Source: Pseudarthrobacter sp. NamE5
GTDB lineage: Bacteria; Actinomycetota; Actinomycetes; Actinomycetales; Micrococcaceae
DNA length: 64,000 bases
Direction of reading: 5' to 3'
NCBI RefSeq assembly: GCF_005796225.1
Contig: NZ_VAHO01000006.1
Coordinates: 124,001-188,000, forward strand
In this document: piece after piece, positions 15,801 through 25,620 of the stretch
Numbering within the stretch: the first letter of the stretch is position 1
Layout: each line of letters begins with the position of its first letter
Notes under the pieces: model-generated
What the model was told of the DNA's origin: nothing
The model's input: the letters and a program-made list of their open reading frames with translations, nothing else
The model's database searches: none
Translations under genes and position numbers: made by a program

Positions 15801-16793
15801 TCAGAAGCCGAAAAAGTCGCCGACAGCGTCGACACCGTCACTGACGGCTCCGCCAACGGCCTCCGCCCCGTCCGCAATCTTGTCACCGACGTAGTTCACG
15901 GAGTCCTGGATGACGGGCACGTTGTCATAGAGGGCAAGGGCGCCGCTGGCCACCATGCAGACTGTCCCGGCGGGAGGCGGCAGGAACGAGCCGGCACCCA
16001 GCAGGGCCTTGGTGGTGGAGTACGCTGCCGCCCCGTAGTCGCCTTCCTGGAGGTTGTTGACGGCATCCAGGCTGTCCAGACCCACGCCGACAACGCCCAG
16101 TCCCTTACTGAAGACGTCGATGTACTGGAACGCCCTGGACCCCTCGGCAAGGTCCAGGACCTCGTGGAACCTGCCTTCGAAAAGGTTGTTGGAAAGGTTG
16201 AAGAATTTGCTGAACTCGTTGGAGTTCTGGAAGGCCCGCCAGGCCACCGGATCCAGGAAGTCGCCGATCCGCGACCTGTGCAGCATTGCTGCGATGTCGA
16301 AGAGGCCTGCACGGAGGTTTGGAAAGGCTTTGGTGAGGCCGTAGATGTCCCAGCCGTCGCGGAAGGGCGAGTCCGGGTCTGCAAGCCAGTCCGGGCCCCA
16401 CGGGTTGTTGCTTGCCTGCCCGGGAGCATTCCCGCCAGGACCTGTGCTTCCTGGTGTCCCTCCCGGCCCGGATCCACCTGGGCCGCCTGTCCCTCCGGCG
16501 TTGCTTGCCCGGTCCTGTTCGTCGGCGTGCGTGAGGAGCAGCCTGGATTCCTGCTTCAGGCGGGACGCGGTTTTTTGCAGCATCATCCGGTGGCTGCTGT
16601 TCCAGTCTGAACGGAAACGGGCGGCGTCCTGGCCCTTCCAGGCGGGACTGTTATTGATCTGGCCGCTCAGTTGCGCCGACTGCTGCAGCAACAGGTCCGC
16701 AGTCTTGCTGAACTGCTGTGCGAGCGTGCGCAGCTGCGCGACGTCGGCGCCCCACAATGTTCCTGCCACCCCGGCATCCCCCATCCGTTTCAT
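15801..16793 (-). CDS. WXG100-domain protein with C-terminal membrane-active region
   Basis: 330 aa. Residues 10-95 form two helices with the turn W52-K-G54 (SPAWKGQDAARFRSDW), the WXG100 signature. A Gly/Pro-rich linker spans 99-130. The rest (NPWGPDWLADPDSP..., then FSKGLGVVGVGLDSLDAVNNL and repeated GA/GG near the end) has hydrophobic stretches with glycine zippers and no recognised enzyme motif. The YxxxD/E export signal of ESX substrates is not obvious. Start at 16793 (GGAATGTC upstream); ATGs at 16814 and 16784 are alternatives. A possible type VII substrate or polymorphic toxin; no immunity gene is evident unless it is one of the two downstream genes. Confidence 0.7.
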   Translation of the reverse strand: MKRMGDAGVAGTLWGADVAQLRTLAQQFSKTADLLLQQSAQLSGQINNSPAWKGQDAARFRSDWNSSHRMMLQKTASRLKQESRLLLTHADEQDRASNAGGTGGPGGSGPGGTPGSTGPGGNAPGQASNNPWGPDWLADPDSPFRDGWDIYGLTKAFPNLRAGLFDIAAMLHRSRIGDFLDPVAWRAFQNSNEFSKFFNLSNNLFEGRFHEVLDLAEGSRAFQYIDVFSKGLGVVGVGLDSLDAVNNLQEGDYGAAAYSTTKALLGAGSFLPPPAGTVCMVASGALALYDNVPVIQDSVNYVGDKIADGAEAVGGAVSDGVDAVGDFFGF

Positions 16794-16890
16794 GACATTC
16801 CATGACAGCCCCATGCGGGGCTGCAGGCCCCAGCTTAGTAAGAGCCCGCCGGGAGCACTATGGGGTGTCCTCCCCATGCCCCCTTGCCTG

Positions 16891-17109
16891 TCAGCCGCGG
16901 TCTGATTCCTCGATCACCGCAGTCTTGCGTGCCCGCAGCGCGAAGAACGCCCCGAACGCGAAGACCTGCGTCACCACCACAAGCACAATGGCGCCGGCGA
17001 TCTTGTTGCCCCCCAGGATCATCGTCAGCCCAACAATCGCGGAGAGCAGGGCCAGCAGGGGGAGCAGCATGTAACCCAGGACGAAGAGGGTTTCCGGTTT
17101 CTTCAGCAT
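16891..17109 (-). CDS. Small membrane protein downstream of folA
   Basis: 72 aa with two hydrophobic segments (about 8-31 and 36-58) and a charged tail (RARKTAVIEESDRG). The ATG lies 2 nt after the folA stop, with GAGGG/AGGA spanning the junction, so it is the third gene of thyA-folA and translationally coupled. No family recognised; function unknown. Confidence 0.75.
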   Translation of the reverse strand: MLKKPETLFVLGYMLLPLLALLSAIVGLTMILGGNKIAGAIVLVVVTQVFAFGAFFALRARKTAVIEESDRG

Positions 17110-17111
17110 TC

Positions 17112-17696
17112 CTAGCCCTCAGTCCTTGACCATTTGGTGAATCGGTAGCGTGTGCCGTTGGCGGCCGTCAGCCAGCCGTCGGGCGGGACGGAAGCGGTGG
17201 CTTCCCAACTGGTGCCAAGCTCGGGAGCGAACGTGTCGCCGTCGGCCTTTACGTCAATAGTGGTGACCACAGCTACGTTGGCGAGTTCGGTGGACTGGCG
17301 GAAAATTTCGCCGCCGCCAAGGATCCACACGGTGTCGCCGCCGTCCACGAACTGTGATTCGAGCAGCGCGTCATCCAGCGAAGGAACCACGACGGCGCCC
17401 TCCGCCTCAGGCGTACCGGCCCAGCTTTTCTGCCGGGTAATGACAATGTTCGTGCGCCCGGGAAGGGGCCGGTACTTCTCGGGGAAGGACAGCCACGTCT
17501 TGCGGCCCATGATCACCGGGTGCCCGGTGGTCAGTTTCGTGAAGTGCCTGAGGTCCTCCGGCAGGTGCCAGGGCATGTCCCCGTCCTTGCCGATGACGCC
17601 GTCCGGGGTCTGGGCCCAGACGAGGCCCACGCCGGTGATGGACGCTGCCAGTTCCTCGGTGAAGGACTGGGGATCAGTGGAGTTTTCGGTGCTCAT
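17112..17696 (-). CDS. folA: Dihydrofolate reductase
   Basis: NADPH-dependent reduction of dihydrofolate to tetrahydrofolate. 194 aa, longer than the usual ~160 because of an N-terminal extension before [18 protein letters not shown]. Substrate and cofactor motifs [30 protein letters not shown] and ILGGGEIFR are present. The ATG overlaps the thyA stop (ATGA), coupling it to thyA, whose reaction produces the dihydrofolate it recycles. Confidence 0.96.
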   Translation of the reverse strand: MSTENSTDPQSFTEELAASITGVGLVWAQTPDGVIGKDGDMPWHLPEDLRHFTKLTTGHPVIMGRKTWLSFPEKYRPLPGRTNIVITRQKSWAGTPEAEGAVVVPSLDDALLESQFVDGGDTVWILGGGEIFRQSTELANVAVVTTIDVKADGDTFAPELGTSWEATASVPPDGWLTAANGTRYRFTKWSRTEG

Positions 17697-18496
17697 ACCG
17701 CGATCGGCGCCTTAATAGTGGGGTGGTGCTTGTAGCCCACCACGTCGAAGTCCTCCAGCGAGTAGTCGAAAATCGACGCCGGCTTCCGGGTGATCTTCAG
17801 CTGCGGGTACTCATAGGGTTCCCGCTCCAGCTGCTTGAGGACCTGGTCCATATGGTTCTCGTAGATGTGCACATCGCCCCCGGTCCAGATGAACTCGCCG
17901 GGTTCCAGTCCCACCTGCTGGGCCACCATGCAGGTCAGCAGTGCGTAGGAGGCGATGTTGAAGGGCACGCCAAGGAACATGTCCGCGGAGCGCTGGTACA
18001 GCTGGCAGGACAGCTTGCCGTCGGCCACATAAAACTGGAAGAACGCGTGGCACGGGGGCAGCGCCATGTCGTGAAGTTCCGAGACGTTCCAGGCAGACAC
18101 AATGTGCCGGCGGGAGTCCGGGTTGGACCTGAGGTTTTCGATGAGCTCCGCGATCTGGTCGATGTGCCCGCCGTCAGGCGTGGGCCAGCTGCGCCACTGG
18201 ACACCGTAGACGGGTCCCAGGTCGCCGTCCTCGTCGGCCCATTCGTTCCAGATGGTGACGCCCTGGTCCTGCATCCACTTGATGTTGGTGTCGCCGCGCA
18301 GGAACCACAGGAGTTCAACTGCCACGGACTTGAAGTGCACCCGCTTGGTGGTAATCAGCGGGAAACTTTTGGCCAGGTCAAAGCGCATCTGCCGCCCGAA
18401 AACACTGGTGGTTCCGGTGCCGGTGCGGTCCGATTTATGGGTGCCGGAAGCCAGGACATCGCGCAGGAGGTCTTCATAGGGAGTTGGGATGCTCAC
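17693..18496 (-). CDS. thyA: Thymidylate synthase
   Basis: Methylates dUMP to dTMP using methylene-tetrahydrofolate. 267 aa, standard ThyA length. Catalytic Cys in [12 protein letters not shown]; dUMP phosphate-binding SDRTGTGT and [15 protein letters not shown]. The GTG at 18496 follows TAGACT by 6 nt, so it is probably leaderless. First gene of thyA-folA-membrane protein. Confidence 0.97.
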   Translation of the reverse strand: MSIPTPYEDLLRDVLASGTHKSDRTGTGTTSVFGRQMRFDLAKSFPLITTKRVHFKSVAVELLWFLRGDTNIKWMQDQGVTIWNEWADEDGDLGPVYGVQWRSWPTPDGGHIDQIAELIENLRSNPDSRRHIVSAWNVSELHDMALPPCHAFFQFYVADGKLSCQLYQRSADMFLGVPFNIASYALLTCMVAQQVGLEPGEFIWTGGDVHIYENHMDQVLKQLEREPYEYPQLKITRKPASIFDYSLEDFDVVGYKHHPTIKAPIAV

Positions 18497-18502
18497 GCCC
18501 CA

Positions 18503-18508
18503 AGTCTA
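18503..18508 (-). promoter_or_regulatory. -10 element TAGACT, leaderless type (thyA)
   Basis: Minus strand TAGACT, 6 nt (TGGGGC), GTG at 18496. Confidence 0.55.
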
Positions 18509-18551
18509 TCCGGCTTGGGCCGGGCGTCCGGGAACCGGACCCCAGCCGGGG

Positions 18552-19547
18552 TCAGTCGTCAAACGGCTTGAACTGCTCTACAGCGACGATCCTCTTCCGT
18601 CCGCCGGGCGCCACATGGCACACCACCAGCTCACCGGGCGACAGGTAGGGCTCCTTGGCCGGCAGGAGGACGCGCAGGTGCGAAGGCATGTGGTGGGCGA
18701 GCTGCCTGAACACCGTGGGAAGTGCCGGGCGGTGCGTGCAGACGGCCACCGCGCGCTGCTTGTCGAAAAGGGCCTCGATGACGGCTGCAGTTTTCTTGGG
18801 GCTGCGCTGATGCCGGTGTTCGGTGAGCGCCTCTGCGAGCTTCACCTTCGCGCCGGCGGCTTTTGCATAGGGGGCGACGGTTGCGACGCACCGGAGCCAG
18901 GGACTGGTCACCACGCGCAGCGGTTTCCAGGCATGCAGAAGCCTGCTCACAGCCTTCGCCTGCCGTGTTCCGGTGGCGGCGAGGGGCCTTTCGCCTTCAG
19001 CCTTGCTCCAGGATGAGCGCGGCTTCGCCTTGGCGTGGCGGAGGACAACGAGCGGCCACGTATCCAGCTCCCCGCGCCTGTGCGCTTCCTGCAGGGCCTT
19101 CAAGGGTACGACGTCGGAGGGATTGGACAGCAGCGACGCCGCCTTTTCGGGGACGCACCACATTACGCTGTCCACCTCCTTGCCGTCCGGCACCAGCCGT
19201 GCCCCGTTTACCTTGACGGCCCAATAGTGGACCACCTTGAGGCCGGACGGCACGTGGTAGTGGATGGGCGGCAGCGGGATACCCAGCTGCGCCGTAAGCC
19301 CGATCTCCTCCTGGATTTCCCGGACAGCGCACTCAGGGATGGTTTCGCCGTCGTCGATCTTGCCCTTCGGCCAGGACCAGTCGTCATAGCGCGGCCGGTG
19401 GATCAGCAGCACTTCAAGCCGGTCCTTCACCAGCCGCCAGGGCAGCGCTCCGGCAGCGGTTACTGCTACTGGTTCCCCCGGATGGTCTGTCTGGTCTGCT
19501 ACGAGTGCATCGCTCGACAGGACAGTGGCTTCAACGTCGCTCGACAA
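18552..19547 (-). CDS. mutT1: NUDIX hydrolase fused to histidine phosphatase (MutT1-like)
   Basis: 331 aa two-domain protein like mycobacterial MutT1, which hydrolyses 8-oxo-(d)GTP to keep oxidised guanine out of nucleic acids. N-terminal NUDIX domain with box GKIDDGETIPECAVREIQEE (about 65-90); C-terminal SixA-type phosphatase domain beginning VVLRHAKA (RHA motif) with a later His (CTHRP). The TTG at 19547 has AAAGGG 10 nt upstream and is 12 nt after the ppk stop, so it is the second gene of a ppk operon, the same neighbour pair as in Mycobacterium. Confidence 0.9.
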   Translation of the reverse strand: MSSDVEATVLSSDALVADQTDHPGEPVAVTAAGALPWRLVKDRLEVLLIHRPRYDDWSWPKGKIDDGETIPECAVREIQEEIGLTAQLGIPLPPIHYHVPSGLKVVHYWAVKVNGARLVPDGKEVDSVMWCVPEKAASLLSNPSDVVPLKALQEAHRRGELDTWPLVVLRHAKAKPRSSWSKAEGERPLAATGTRQAKAVSRLLHAWKPLRVVTSPWLRCVATVAPYAKAAGAKVKLAEALTEHRHQRSPKKTAAVIEALFDKQRAVAVCTHRPALPTVFRQLAHHMPSHLRVLLPAKEPYLSPGELVVCHVAPGGRKRIVAVEQFKPFDD

Positions 19548-19559
19548 AACAGTGGCCCT

Positions 19560-21809
19560 TTACCGGCGGCTCAGGCTGCGCTGCCGGGGGCGGGACGCCA
19601 GCAGAAAGGACTGGACATCCTCAAGCGGCCTGCCGTCGTCGGAAAGGTGGTGCCGAAGCCAGTTTCCCTCGTGGTCCAGGTGCCAGCTGGACGTTTCCGG
19701 TGCCATATAGCGCCGCAGCAGGTCAAGGACATAGTTGATGTCGTCGGCGCTGGCCAGCTGGACCAGGGCCTCCACCCGGCGGTCCAGGTTGCGGTGCATC
19801 ATGTCCGCCGAGCCGATGTACACCACGGGGTCACCGGCATTGGCGAAGGCGAACACGCGGGAGTGCTCCAAGAACCGGCCCAGGATGGAGCGGACGGTGA
19901 TGTTCTCGCTCAGGCCCGCCACTCCCGGGCGGAGGGAGCAGATGCCGCGGACCACCACGTCCACCTTGACGCCCGCCTGGGAGGCACGGTACAGGGAATC
20001 GATGATGGCCTCGTCCACCATGGAGTTCACTTTGATCTGCACGCGGCCGGGTATTCCGGCGCGCGCATTGCGGATCTCGGTCTCAATGCGGTCGATCAAG
20101 CCTGAGCGAACCGAGCGCGGCGCCACCAGGAGCCGCTTGAAGGTGGACTTCGGGGCGTAGCCGGAGAGCTGGTTGAACAGCTTGGACAGGTCCTCACCCA
20201 CCTGGTCGTTGGCGGTCAGCAGGCCCAGGTCCTCGTAGTAGCGCGCCGTCCGGGGGTGATAGTTGCCGGTGCCGATGTGGCAGTAGCGGCGCAGCCCGTC
20301 AACCTCCTGGCGCACCACCAGGGACAGCTTGCAGTGGGTCTTGAGGCCAACAATGCCGTAGACCACGTGCACGCCGGCCTGCTCAAGCTTCCGTGCCCAG
20401 GAGATGTTTGCCTGCTCGTCGAAGCGGGCCTTGATCTCCACCAGGGCCAGTACCTGCTTGCCGGCCTCCGCCGCGTCGATCAGCGCATCCACGATAGGGG
20501 AGTCACCCGACGTGCGGTAGAGGGTCTGCTTGATCGCCTGCACCTTGGGGTCGGCCGCGGCCTGCTCCAGGAAGGCCTGGACGGAAGTCGAGAACGAGTC
20601 ATAGGGGTGGTGCAGCAGGATGTCCCGGCGGCGCATGGCAGCGAAGACGTTGGCGGCCTTGGACGTTTCGGACTCGTTGAGGAAACGGGAGGTGTGCGGG
20701 ACGTGCTTGGGGTAGTGGAGGTCCGCGCGGTCGATCCCGGCGATGACGGACAGTCCCCTGAGGTCCAGGGGAGCCGGTACCGAGTACACCTCCGATTCCT
20801 CCACGCCCAGTTCGCGGATCAGGAGTGCCCGGATGTTGGGGTTGATGTCGTTGGTGACCTCGAGACGCACCGGCGGGCCGAAGCGTCGCCGCAGGAGTTC
20901 CTTCTCAAGGGCTTGCAGGAGGTTCTCGGCGTCGTCTTCCTCGACCTCCACGTCCTCGTTGCGGGTAACGCGGAAGGTGTGGTGTTCCAGGACCTCCATG
21001 CCGGGGAACAGCTTGTCCAGGTGCACCGCGATGACATCTTCCAAGGCAATGAAGCGGGCCACGCGCCCGGGCACGGCGCCTGCGCGCGGACCATCAATGG
21101 AGATCAGGCGCGGCAACTGGTCCGGCACCTTGACGCGCGCGAACAATTCCTTGTCGCTGATGGGGTTCCGCACCACCACGGCGAGGTTCAGCGAGAGGCC
21201 TGAGATGTAGGGGAACGGGTGCGCCGGGTCCACCGCCAGGGGCGTCAGGATGGGGAACACCTTTTCCGCGAACATCACGCTGAGCTGCTGCTGGGCGGCA
21301 TCGTCCAGTTCATCCCACTGCATCAGGTGGATGTGCTCGTACGCCAGTGCGGGCCGGATCTGCTCCGCATAAACCTGCGCGTGCCGCTGCTGGAGCCGGT
21401 GTGCTTCCTCGCTGATCTGTTCCAGGACCTCCACGGGGCTGAGGCCGGCAGGGGAGGGGACTGCCAGGCCGGTGGCAATCCGCCGCTTGAGGCCGGCCAC
21501 GCGGACCATGAAGAACTCGTCAAGGTTGGAGGCGAAGATCGAGAGGAAGCTGACGCGCTCCAGCAGGTGCAGGGTGGGATCCTCGGCCAGTTCCAGGACC
21601 CGGGAGTTGAAGGCAAGCCAGCTCAGCTCACGGTCAAGGAAACGGTCCGGGCGGATGTCGCCTTCGGGCTGCAGGTTGGGGGCGAACTCGGGAATGTCGA
21701 TGCGGTCCTGGGTGGCCCGTGACGCCGGAACCTCCGACGAACCGAAGCGGGCACGCACCGGCACCGCAACGTCCTGGGACGTGGCTGTTCCGGAAGGTTC
21801 CGGGTTCAT
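19560..21809 (-). CDS. ppk: Polyphosphate kinase
   Basis: Reversible synthesis of inorganic polyphosphate from ATP. 749 aa. N-terminal PPK1 domain ([21 protein letters not shown]), catalytic region with HIGTGNY (autophosphorylated His region) and a second phospholipase-D-like half with [19 protein letters not shown] at 21809 chosen because AAAGGAGATGCC precedes it; a 41-residue extension from 21932 is basic and unsupported. Links phosphate storage with the adjacent NUDIX/phosphatase gene. Confidence 0.96.
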   Translation of the reverse strand: MNPEPSGTATSQDVAVPVRARFGSSEVPASRATQDRIDIPEFAPNLQPEGDIRPDRFLDRELSWLAFNSRVLELAEDPTLHLLERVSFLSIFASNLDEFFMVRVAGLKRRIATGLAVPSPAGLSPVEVLEQISEEAHRLQQRHAQVYAEQIRPALAYEHIHLMQWDELDDAAQQQLSVMFAEKVFPILTPLAVDPAHPFPYISGLSLNLAVVVRNPISDKELFARVKVPDQLPRLISIDGPRAGAVPGRVARFIALEDVIAVHLDKLFPGMEVLEHHTFRVTRNEDVEVEEDDAENLLQALEKELLRRRFGPPVRLEVTNDINPNIRALLIRELGVEESEVYSVPAPLDLRGLSVIAGIDRADLHYPKHVPHTSRFLNESETSKAANVFAAMRRRDILLHHPYDSFSTSVQAFLEQAAADPKVQAIKQTLYRTSGDSPIVDALIDAAEAGKQVLALVEIKARFDEQANISWARKLEQAGVHVVYGIVGLKTHCKLSLVVRQEVDGLRRYCHIGTGNYHPRTARYYEDLGLLTANDQVGEDLSKLFNQLSGYAPKSTFKRLLVAPRSVRSGLIDRIETEIRNARAGIPGRVQIKVNSMVDEAIIDSLYRASQAGVKVDVVVRGICSLRPGVAGLSENITVRSILGRFLEHSRVFAFANAGDPVVYIGSADMMHRNLDRRVEALVQLASADDINYVLDLLRRYMAPETSSWHLDHEGNWLRHHLSDDGRPLEDVQSFLLASRPRQRSLSRR

Positions 21810-21934
21810 GGCATCTCCTTTACCTGGCGGTTGATGCTGGCGCTTCCGGCCTGCGCGGTTCTGCTTCAACCTTACAAGCATTCCCTGCGCCCAAGCCCGC
21901 TGATTTCCAGCCTGCGCCCTCCATGTCAGCAAGG

Positions 21935-22906
21935 TTAACCGGCTGCCACCGGTCCATACATGACGTCCATGTCCCAGCGCGTGAAGCCCAGCCGCCGGTA
22001 GAGGGCCACAGCGGGTGCATTGTCAGCGTCGGTGTACAGCATGACGGCGTGCAGCCCCAGTTCCTGGAGGTACTTGATGCCGGCTACCGTGAGTGCCTTG
22101 CCGAGGCCCATGCCCTGCGCTTCGGGTGCCACACCCACGGCGTAGACCTCCCCGATTGCGGGATGCGCGCCGTGCCGGGGATGCACCTTCGTCCAGTGAA
22201 AGCCAAGCACGCGTCCCTGCCCGTCCTCGGCGAGGAGGAAACCGGCAGGGTCGAACCAGTCCTCTGCCATCCGCGCCTCAAGGTCGGCACGGGTCAGGCT
22301 CCCTTGCTCGGGATGGTGGGCAAAAGCAGCCCGGTTCAGCTCCAGCCAGGCGTCCTCGTCGCGGCCGCGGACAAAGGCCCTCAGCGACACCCCCTCCGGC
22401 AGCATCACCTCGGGAAGGTCCGCACCCGCCGTCGTCAGCCTCATCTTCCACAGTTCCCGGATGGGCCCGAAGCCGTACCGGGCAGCGAGGTCGGCTGCAG
22501 CTTCATGATTGCCGTGGGACCAGGCCTTCAGCCCCGCCAGTCCCCGGCTCTCCTTGAGGGCGCCCACCAGGCGGTCCGCCACGCCCTGGTTCCGGTAGCT
22601 GGGGTGCACCGCGATTTCCAGCACTCCGGTGCCGTCCGGTGCTTCCACTACCACCGCGAACCCTGCGAGGTCCTGGCCGCTGACGGGGTCTGAGTCCTCG
22701 TCCGGGGCATACAGCGCCAGGGTCAGCAGCGAATGTTCGGCGCTGTCCCCGGCCCTCATGGTCACCAGGGTCTGCTCCGAAATGGAGGGGTTGCCGTCCG
22801 ATTCCTCCGCAGCGGCCAGGAGATCCCGGCAGTCCTTCAGGAGCTGACGGTCAACACCGCCGCGTTCAGCATGGACAGGCCACTTCTCAGGGTGCGCTGG
22901 AGTCAT
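21935..22906 (-). CDS. mshD: Mycothiol synthase
   Basis: Acetylates Cys-GlcN-Ins with acetyl-CoA, last step of mycothiol synthesis, the main thiol of actinobacteria. 323 aa with two GNAT domains: N-terminal acetyl-CoA loop near [13 protein letters not shown] and C-terminal [14 protein letters not shown] with the closing [22 protein letters not shown] at 22906 lies 6 nt after TAGCCT, so leaderless. Adjacent to a GlnR-like regulator as in Mycobacterium. Confidence 0.95.
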   Translation of the reverse strand: MTPAHPEKWPVHAERGGVDRQLLKDCRDLLAAAEESDGNPSISEQTLVTMRAGDSAEHSLLTLALYAPDEDSDPVSGQDLAGFAVVVEAPDGTGVLEIAVHPSYRNQGVADRLVGALKESRGLAGLKAWSHGNHEAAADLAARYGFGPIRELWKMRLTTAGADLPEVMLPEGVSLRAFVRGRDEDAWLELNRAAFAHHPEQGSLTRADLEARMAEDWFDPAGFLLAEDGQGRVLGFHWTKVHPRHGAHPAIGEVYAVGVAPEAQGMGLGKALTVAGIKYLQELGLHAVMLYTDADNAPAVALYRRLGFTRWDMDVMYGPVAAG

Positions 22907-22912
22907 GAGGCA

Positions 22913-22918
22913 AGGCTA
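22913..22918 (-). promoter_or_regulatory. -10 element TAGCCT, leaderless type (mshD)
   Basis: Minus strand TAGCCT, 6 nt (TGCCTC), ATG at 22906. Confidence 0.5.
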
Positions 22919-22940
22919 TACGGGAAGCCAGGCGGACGCT

Positions 22941-23639
22941 TCAGGCCTCGGTCAGCTCGTCCTCTTGCTGACGCACCAGGGTAAGGCGGTATCCCACGTT
23001 GCGCACGGTGCTGATGAGGTTCTCATGGTCCGCACCCAGCTTCGCGCGCAGGCGCCGGACGTGGACGTCCACCGTGCGGGTGCCGCCGTAATAGTCGTAG
23101 CCCCATACCTCGGTGAGCAGCTGCTGGCGGGTGAAAACGCGGCCCGGGTGCTGCGCCAGGTACTTCAGCAGCTCAAATTCCTTGAAGGTCAGGTTCAGCG
23201 GTGCACCGTTGACGCGGGCTGTGTAGCTCGCCTCGTCGATGATGACGCCGGCGGCGCGGATCTCCGTAGGTGTGTCCTCCTGCTCGGGGACGGCACGGGC
23301 AACGGAAAGCCTGATGCGGGCTTCCACTTCCGCTGGGCCGGCCGAATCCAGGACGATGTCGTCCACTGCCCAGGCGGAGGAAACGGCAGCCATGCCGCCT
23401 TCCGTAAGGATGAGGACCAGCGGGGCGCTCAGGCCGGTGGCCTTAAGGAGCTGGGTCAGTGAGCGGGCGCCCACCAGATCCTTGCGTGCGTCCAGCAGCA
23501 CGATGTCGCAGGGATCAGTCTCCAGCAGCGCAGTGGGCTCGGCAGGGAGGATGTGGACCCGGTGGTTCAGCAATTCCAAGGCAGGCAGGATGTCTACCGA
23601 AGAGCCAGTGCTGTTCGTCAAGAGCAGGATGTGCGACAT
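22941..23639 (-). CDS. OmpR-family orphan response regulator, GlnR-like
   Basis: 232 aa DNA-binding protein. Receiver-like domain (1-115) keeps D50 ([11 protein letters not shown]) but has N9 (LLLTNST) where phosphorylated receivers carry an acidic pair, the atypical state described for GlnR. C-terminal winged helix (about 135-225: [29 protein letters not shown] and [15 protein letters not shown]). No histidine kinase is adjacent. ATG with a strong GGAGGAAC. Next to mshD as in mycobacterial glnR-mshD, so I infer a GlnR-type nitrogen regulator. A longer reading from 24146 is rejected. Confidence 0.8.
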   Translation of the reverse strand: MSHILLLTNSTGSSVDILPALELLNHRVHILPAEPTALLETDPCDIVLLDARKDLVGARSLTQLLKATGLSAPLVLILTEGGMAAVSSAWAVDDIVLDSAGPAEVEARIRLSVARAVPEQEDTPTEIRAAGVIIDEASYTARVNGAPLNLTFKEFELLKYLAQHPGRVFTRQQLLTEVWGYDYYGGTRTVDVHVRRLRAKLGADHENLISTVRNVGYRLTLVRQQEDELTEA

Positions 23640-23978
23640 TGTTCCTCCAAGGGCCGTCCGCGCATCATTGGGCGACTGAACCGGATTCTCACCGGCCGGT
23701 ACTGGCTTCCTGCTCCGGTTTCGGGCCACGGGTACAGCGCGGCCGGCCACCTTGGCAGGGAGCTTAGCTGAGCCTTGAGTATACCCGGCAGCGTGTCCTG
23801 GGCCACGGATCCGGCCCCGAAAAGGGTACGTTTTGCGACATATGCGGTTCACATAAGGCAGGATTGAAGCCAGGGCCCCGACGCCCTCCGGCGAAGGGCG
23901 GCCCCGCCTTTCCAGGTCGACGCCAGGATGGGATTGCAGCGCAGTGAGTGCAGAAACTAAGTCCAGGCCGGGTTCCGC
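23640..23978. other. Intergenic region upstream of GlnR-like gene
   Basis: 339 nt without a convincing gene. It holds the divergent promoters of the GlnR-like gene (TATACT on the minus strand) and of the membrane-protein gene. No riboswitch or repeat recognised. Confidence 0.6.
23778..23783 (-). promoter_or_regulatory. -10 element TATACT, GlnR-like gene
   Basis: Perfect TATACT on the minus strand, giving a leader of about 130 nt. No clear -35 at normal spacing. Confidence 0.4.
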
Positions 23979-24746
23979 ATGACCGCGGAGCTGCAGGCGC
24001 CTGCCCGGTCTTTGGGCTCCTGGACCATTGGGGTTGTGGGGATGGCAGGCCTTGCCGCCATTGTTGCCGGGGTCTACACCTCCCGGGAGGTGCTGGTGAC
24101 CCTGGCTGTGGCCATTGCCGCCGCCATCGGCTTCGGCTGGCCGCACTTCCTTCGGATTCCGGCCAAGAAGACCCTGGCCGCCGTAATTGCGCTGCCGGGT
24201 GCCGGGGCCGCAATCGCTGCCGGCTGGGCGCCCGCACCCGGATACCTGGACTGGACCCCCTCGTTCATTGCCCTGGGCATGATGGCGGTCTTTGTGGTGC
24301 AGCTGATCCGGGGTACCGGTCAGGCCCAGCGGCTGGAATCCACACTCGGGTGCTGCGCAGGGGTACTCCTAGCCTGCCTGGGTTCAGGATGGATAGCAGG
24401 TGCACGCTTCAACGGCGTCCGCGAGATGCTGCTCGTGGCGGCCATCAGCGCCGCGGCGGCCCTGCTTGCCGGGCTGATCCGCTGGCCGGACAGCATCGTG
24501 GCGCCCCTCAGCATCGTCATGGCGGGGTTGGCCGGGCCGCTGGCCGGGCTGGTCTTGTCGGACATAGCCGTCCTGCCGGCCGCCGTCTTCGGCTTGGTGG
24601 TGGGGGCAGTGCTGGCCAGCTTCCGCCGGTTGGCCACCCTCCGCGGGGCGCCCCTGAACATTCCTGCCGCCCTGAGCATGGGCCTTGCCCCTGTTGCAGC
24701 GGTGGGATCCCTTGCCTACTTCATAGACAAACTACTCATCTACTAA
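23979..24746 (+). CDS. Multi-pass membrane protein, unknown function
   Basis: 255 aa, extremely hydrophobic and Ala/Gly/Leu-rich, with about eight predicted membrane segments and short loops ([27 protein letters not shown]). No signature of a known transporter was recognised. ATG at 23979; ribosome site weak. Followed 17 nt later by a separate leaderless small gene. Confidence 0.75.
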   Translation: MTAELQAPARSLGSWTIGVVGMAGLAAIVAGVYTSREVLVTLAVAIAAAIGFGWPHFLRIPAKKTLAAVIALPGAGAAIAAGWAPAPGYLDWTPSFIALGMMAVFVVQLIRGTGQAQRLESTLGCCAGVLLACLGSGWIAGARFNGVREMLLVAAISAAAALLAGLIRWPDSIVAPLSIVMAGLAGPLAGLVLSDIAVLPAAVFGLVVGAVLASFRRLATLRGAPLNIPAALSMGLAPVAAVGSLAYFIDKLLIY

Positions 24747-24751
24747 CGGGT

Positions 24752-24757
24752 TAGGAT
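24752..24757 (+). promoter_or_regulatory. -10 element TAGGAT, leaderless type
   Basis: TAGGAT, 6 nt (GGCATC), ATG at 24764. Confidence 0.5.
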
Positions 24758-24763
24758 GGCATC

Positions 24764-24877
24764 ATGTCCGTACTTGCTTTTGAAATCTTCTTCCTTGTCC
24801 TGCTCGGCATCGCCAGCCTCGCCATGGCCTGGTTTGCCGGCTTTGTGGTCTACCGCCTCTTCAAGGGCCAGAAGTAG
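24764..24877 (+). CDS. 37-residue single-span membrane protein
   Basis: Short ORF: MSVLAFEIFFLVLLGIAS, a continuous hydrophobic span to about residue 30, then a basic end (YRLFKGQK), so a single-segment membrane peptide with its C-terminus probably cytoplasmic. ATG sits exactly 6 nt after TAGGAT. Not recognised as a known peptide; type I toxins look similar, but no antisense RNA is evident. Function unknown. Confidence 0.6.
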   Translation: MSVLAFEIFFLVLLGIASLAMAWFAGFVVYRLFKGQK

Positions 24878-24919
24878 GCCGCTAATTTCCGGAGCTAGCC
24901 GTTAGCAGGGGTAATTGCT

Positions 24920-25528
24920 GTGCCCATTGAGATTCCAACAGATCTGACCCCGGAACTTGTTCCGCTTTCCTGGCTCATCGGTGAGTGGGAGGGCCGCGGC
25001 CGCCTTGGCAGCGGGGACGAGGACTCCGAGCATTTCATGCAGCACGTTTCCTTTACGCACAACGGGCTGCCCTACCTTCAGTACCGCGCGGAGAGCTGGC
25101 TGACCGACGACGACGGCACGCGCCTGCGGCCGCTCACCGTCGAGACCGGCTTCTGGGCGCTTGAGCGCAAGCAGCTTGATGCCGACGGCGGTCCCGGCCT
25201 GGTCCCCGCCGACATCGTTCCAGCGCTCAAGAGTGCGGACGAGGTGGAGGCGCTGCGCAACAGCGAGGGCGGCTTCGACATCTCGGTGTCCATTTCGCAC
25301 CCGGGCGGAATTTCCGAGCTGTACTACGGGCAGATCAAAGGCCCGCAGATCCAGCTCACCACGGACATGGTGATGCGGGGCAGCCATTCCAAGGATTACA
25401 GTGCCGCCACCCGGATCTTCGGCCTGGTGGACGGCAACCTTTTGTGGCGCTGGGACGTAGCCGTGGGCGGCAAGGAAGGAAAAGGCCTGGAAGCGCACGC
25501 CTCGGCCTTCCTTAAAAGGGTGTCCTGA
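24920..25528 (+). CDS. Nitrobindin-like heme-binding beta-barrel protein
   Basis: 202 aa protein of the nitrobindin (THAP4/Rv2717c-like) family, a ten-stranded barrel that binds ferric heme and isomerises peroxynitrite in characterised members. The GxWxGxGxG signature is visible as IGEWEGRGRLGSG near residue 22; the proximal His cannot be pinned down. GTG start with AGCAGGGG 8 nt upstream. Followed at 92 nt by the YgfZ-like gene. Confidence 0.85.
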   Translation: MPIEIPTDLTPELVPLSWLIGEWEGRGRLGSGDEDSEHFMQHVSFTHNGLPYLQYRAESWLTDDDGTRLRPLTVETGFWALERKQLDADGGPGLVPADIVPALKSADEVEALRNSEGGFDISVSISHPGGISELYYGQIKGPQIQLTTDMVMRGSHSKDYSAATRIFGLVDGNLLWRWDVAVGGKEGKGLEAHASAFLKRVS

Positions 25529-25620
25529 CTCCTCCGGTCCTGCCGGCGACAATTGCAGGTCAAACCGGCCTTGCCGCGTAAACCCGGAATACTGCTGAGC
25601 CCCAAGGACTTCTACTGAAT

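Noticed and set aside
22941..24146. Longer start of the GlnR-like gene at 24146
   Set aside because: The extra residues are low-complexity and basic; ATG at 23639 has a perfect GGAGGA ribosome site and the family N-terminus.
24902..25552. 216-codon frame antisense to nitrobindin
   Set aside because: The plus-strand gene has the diagnostic GxWxGxG motif; the antisense frame shows no family features.
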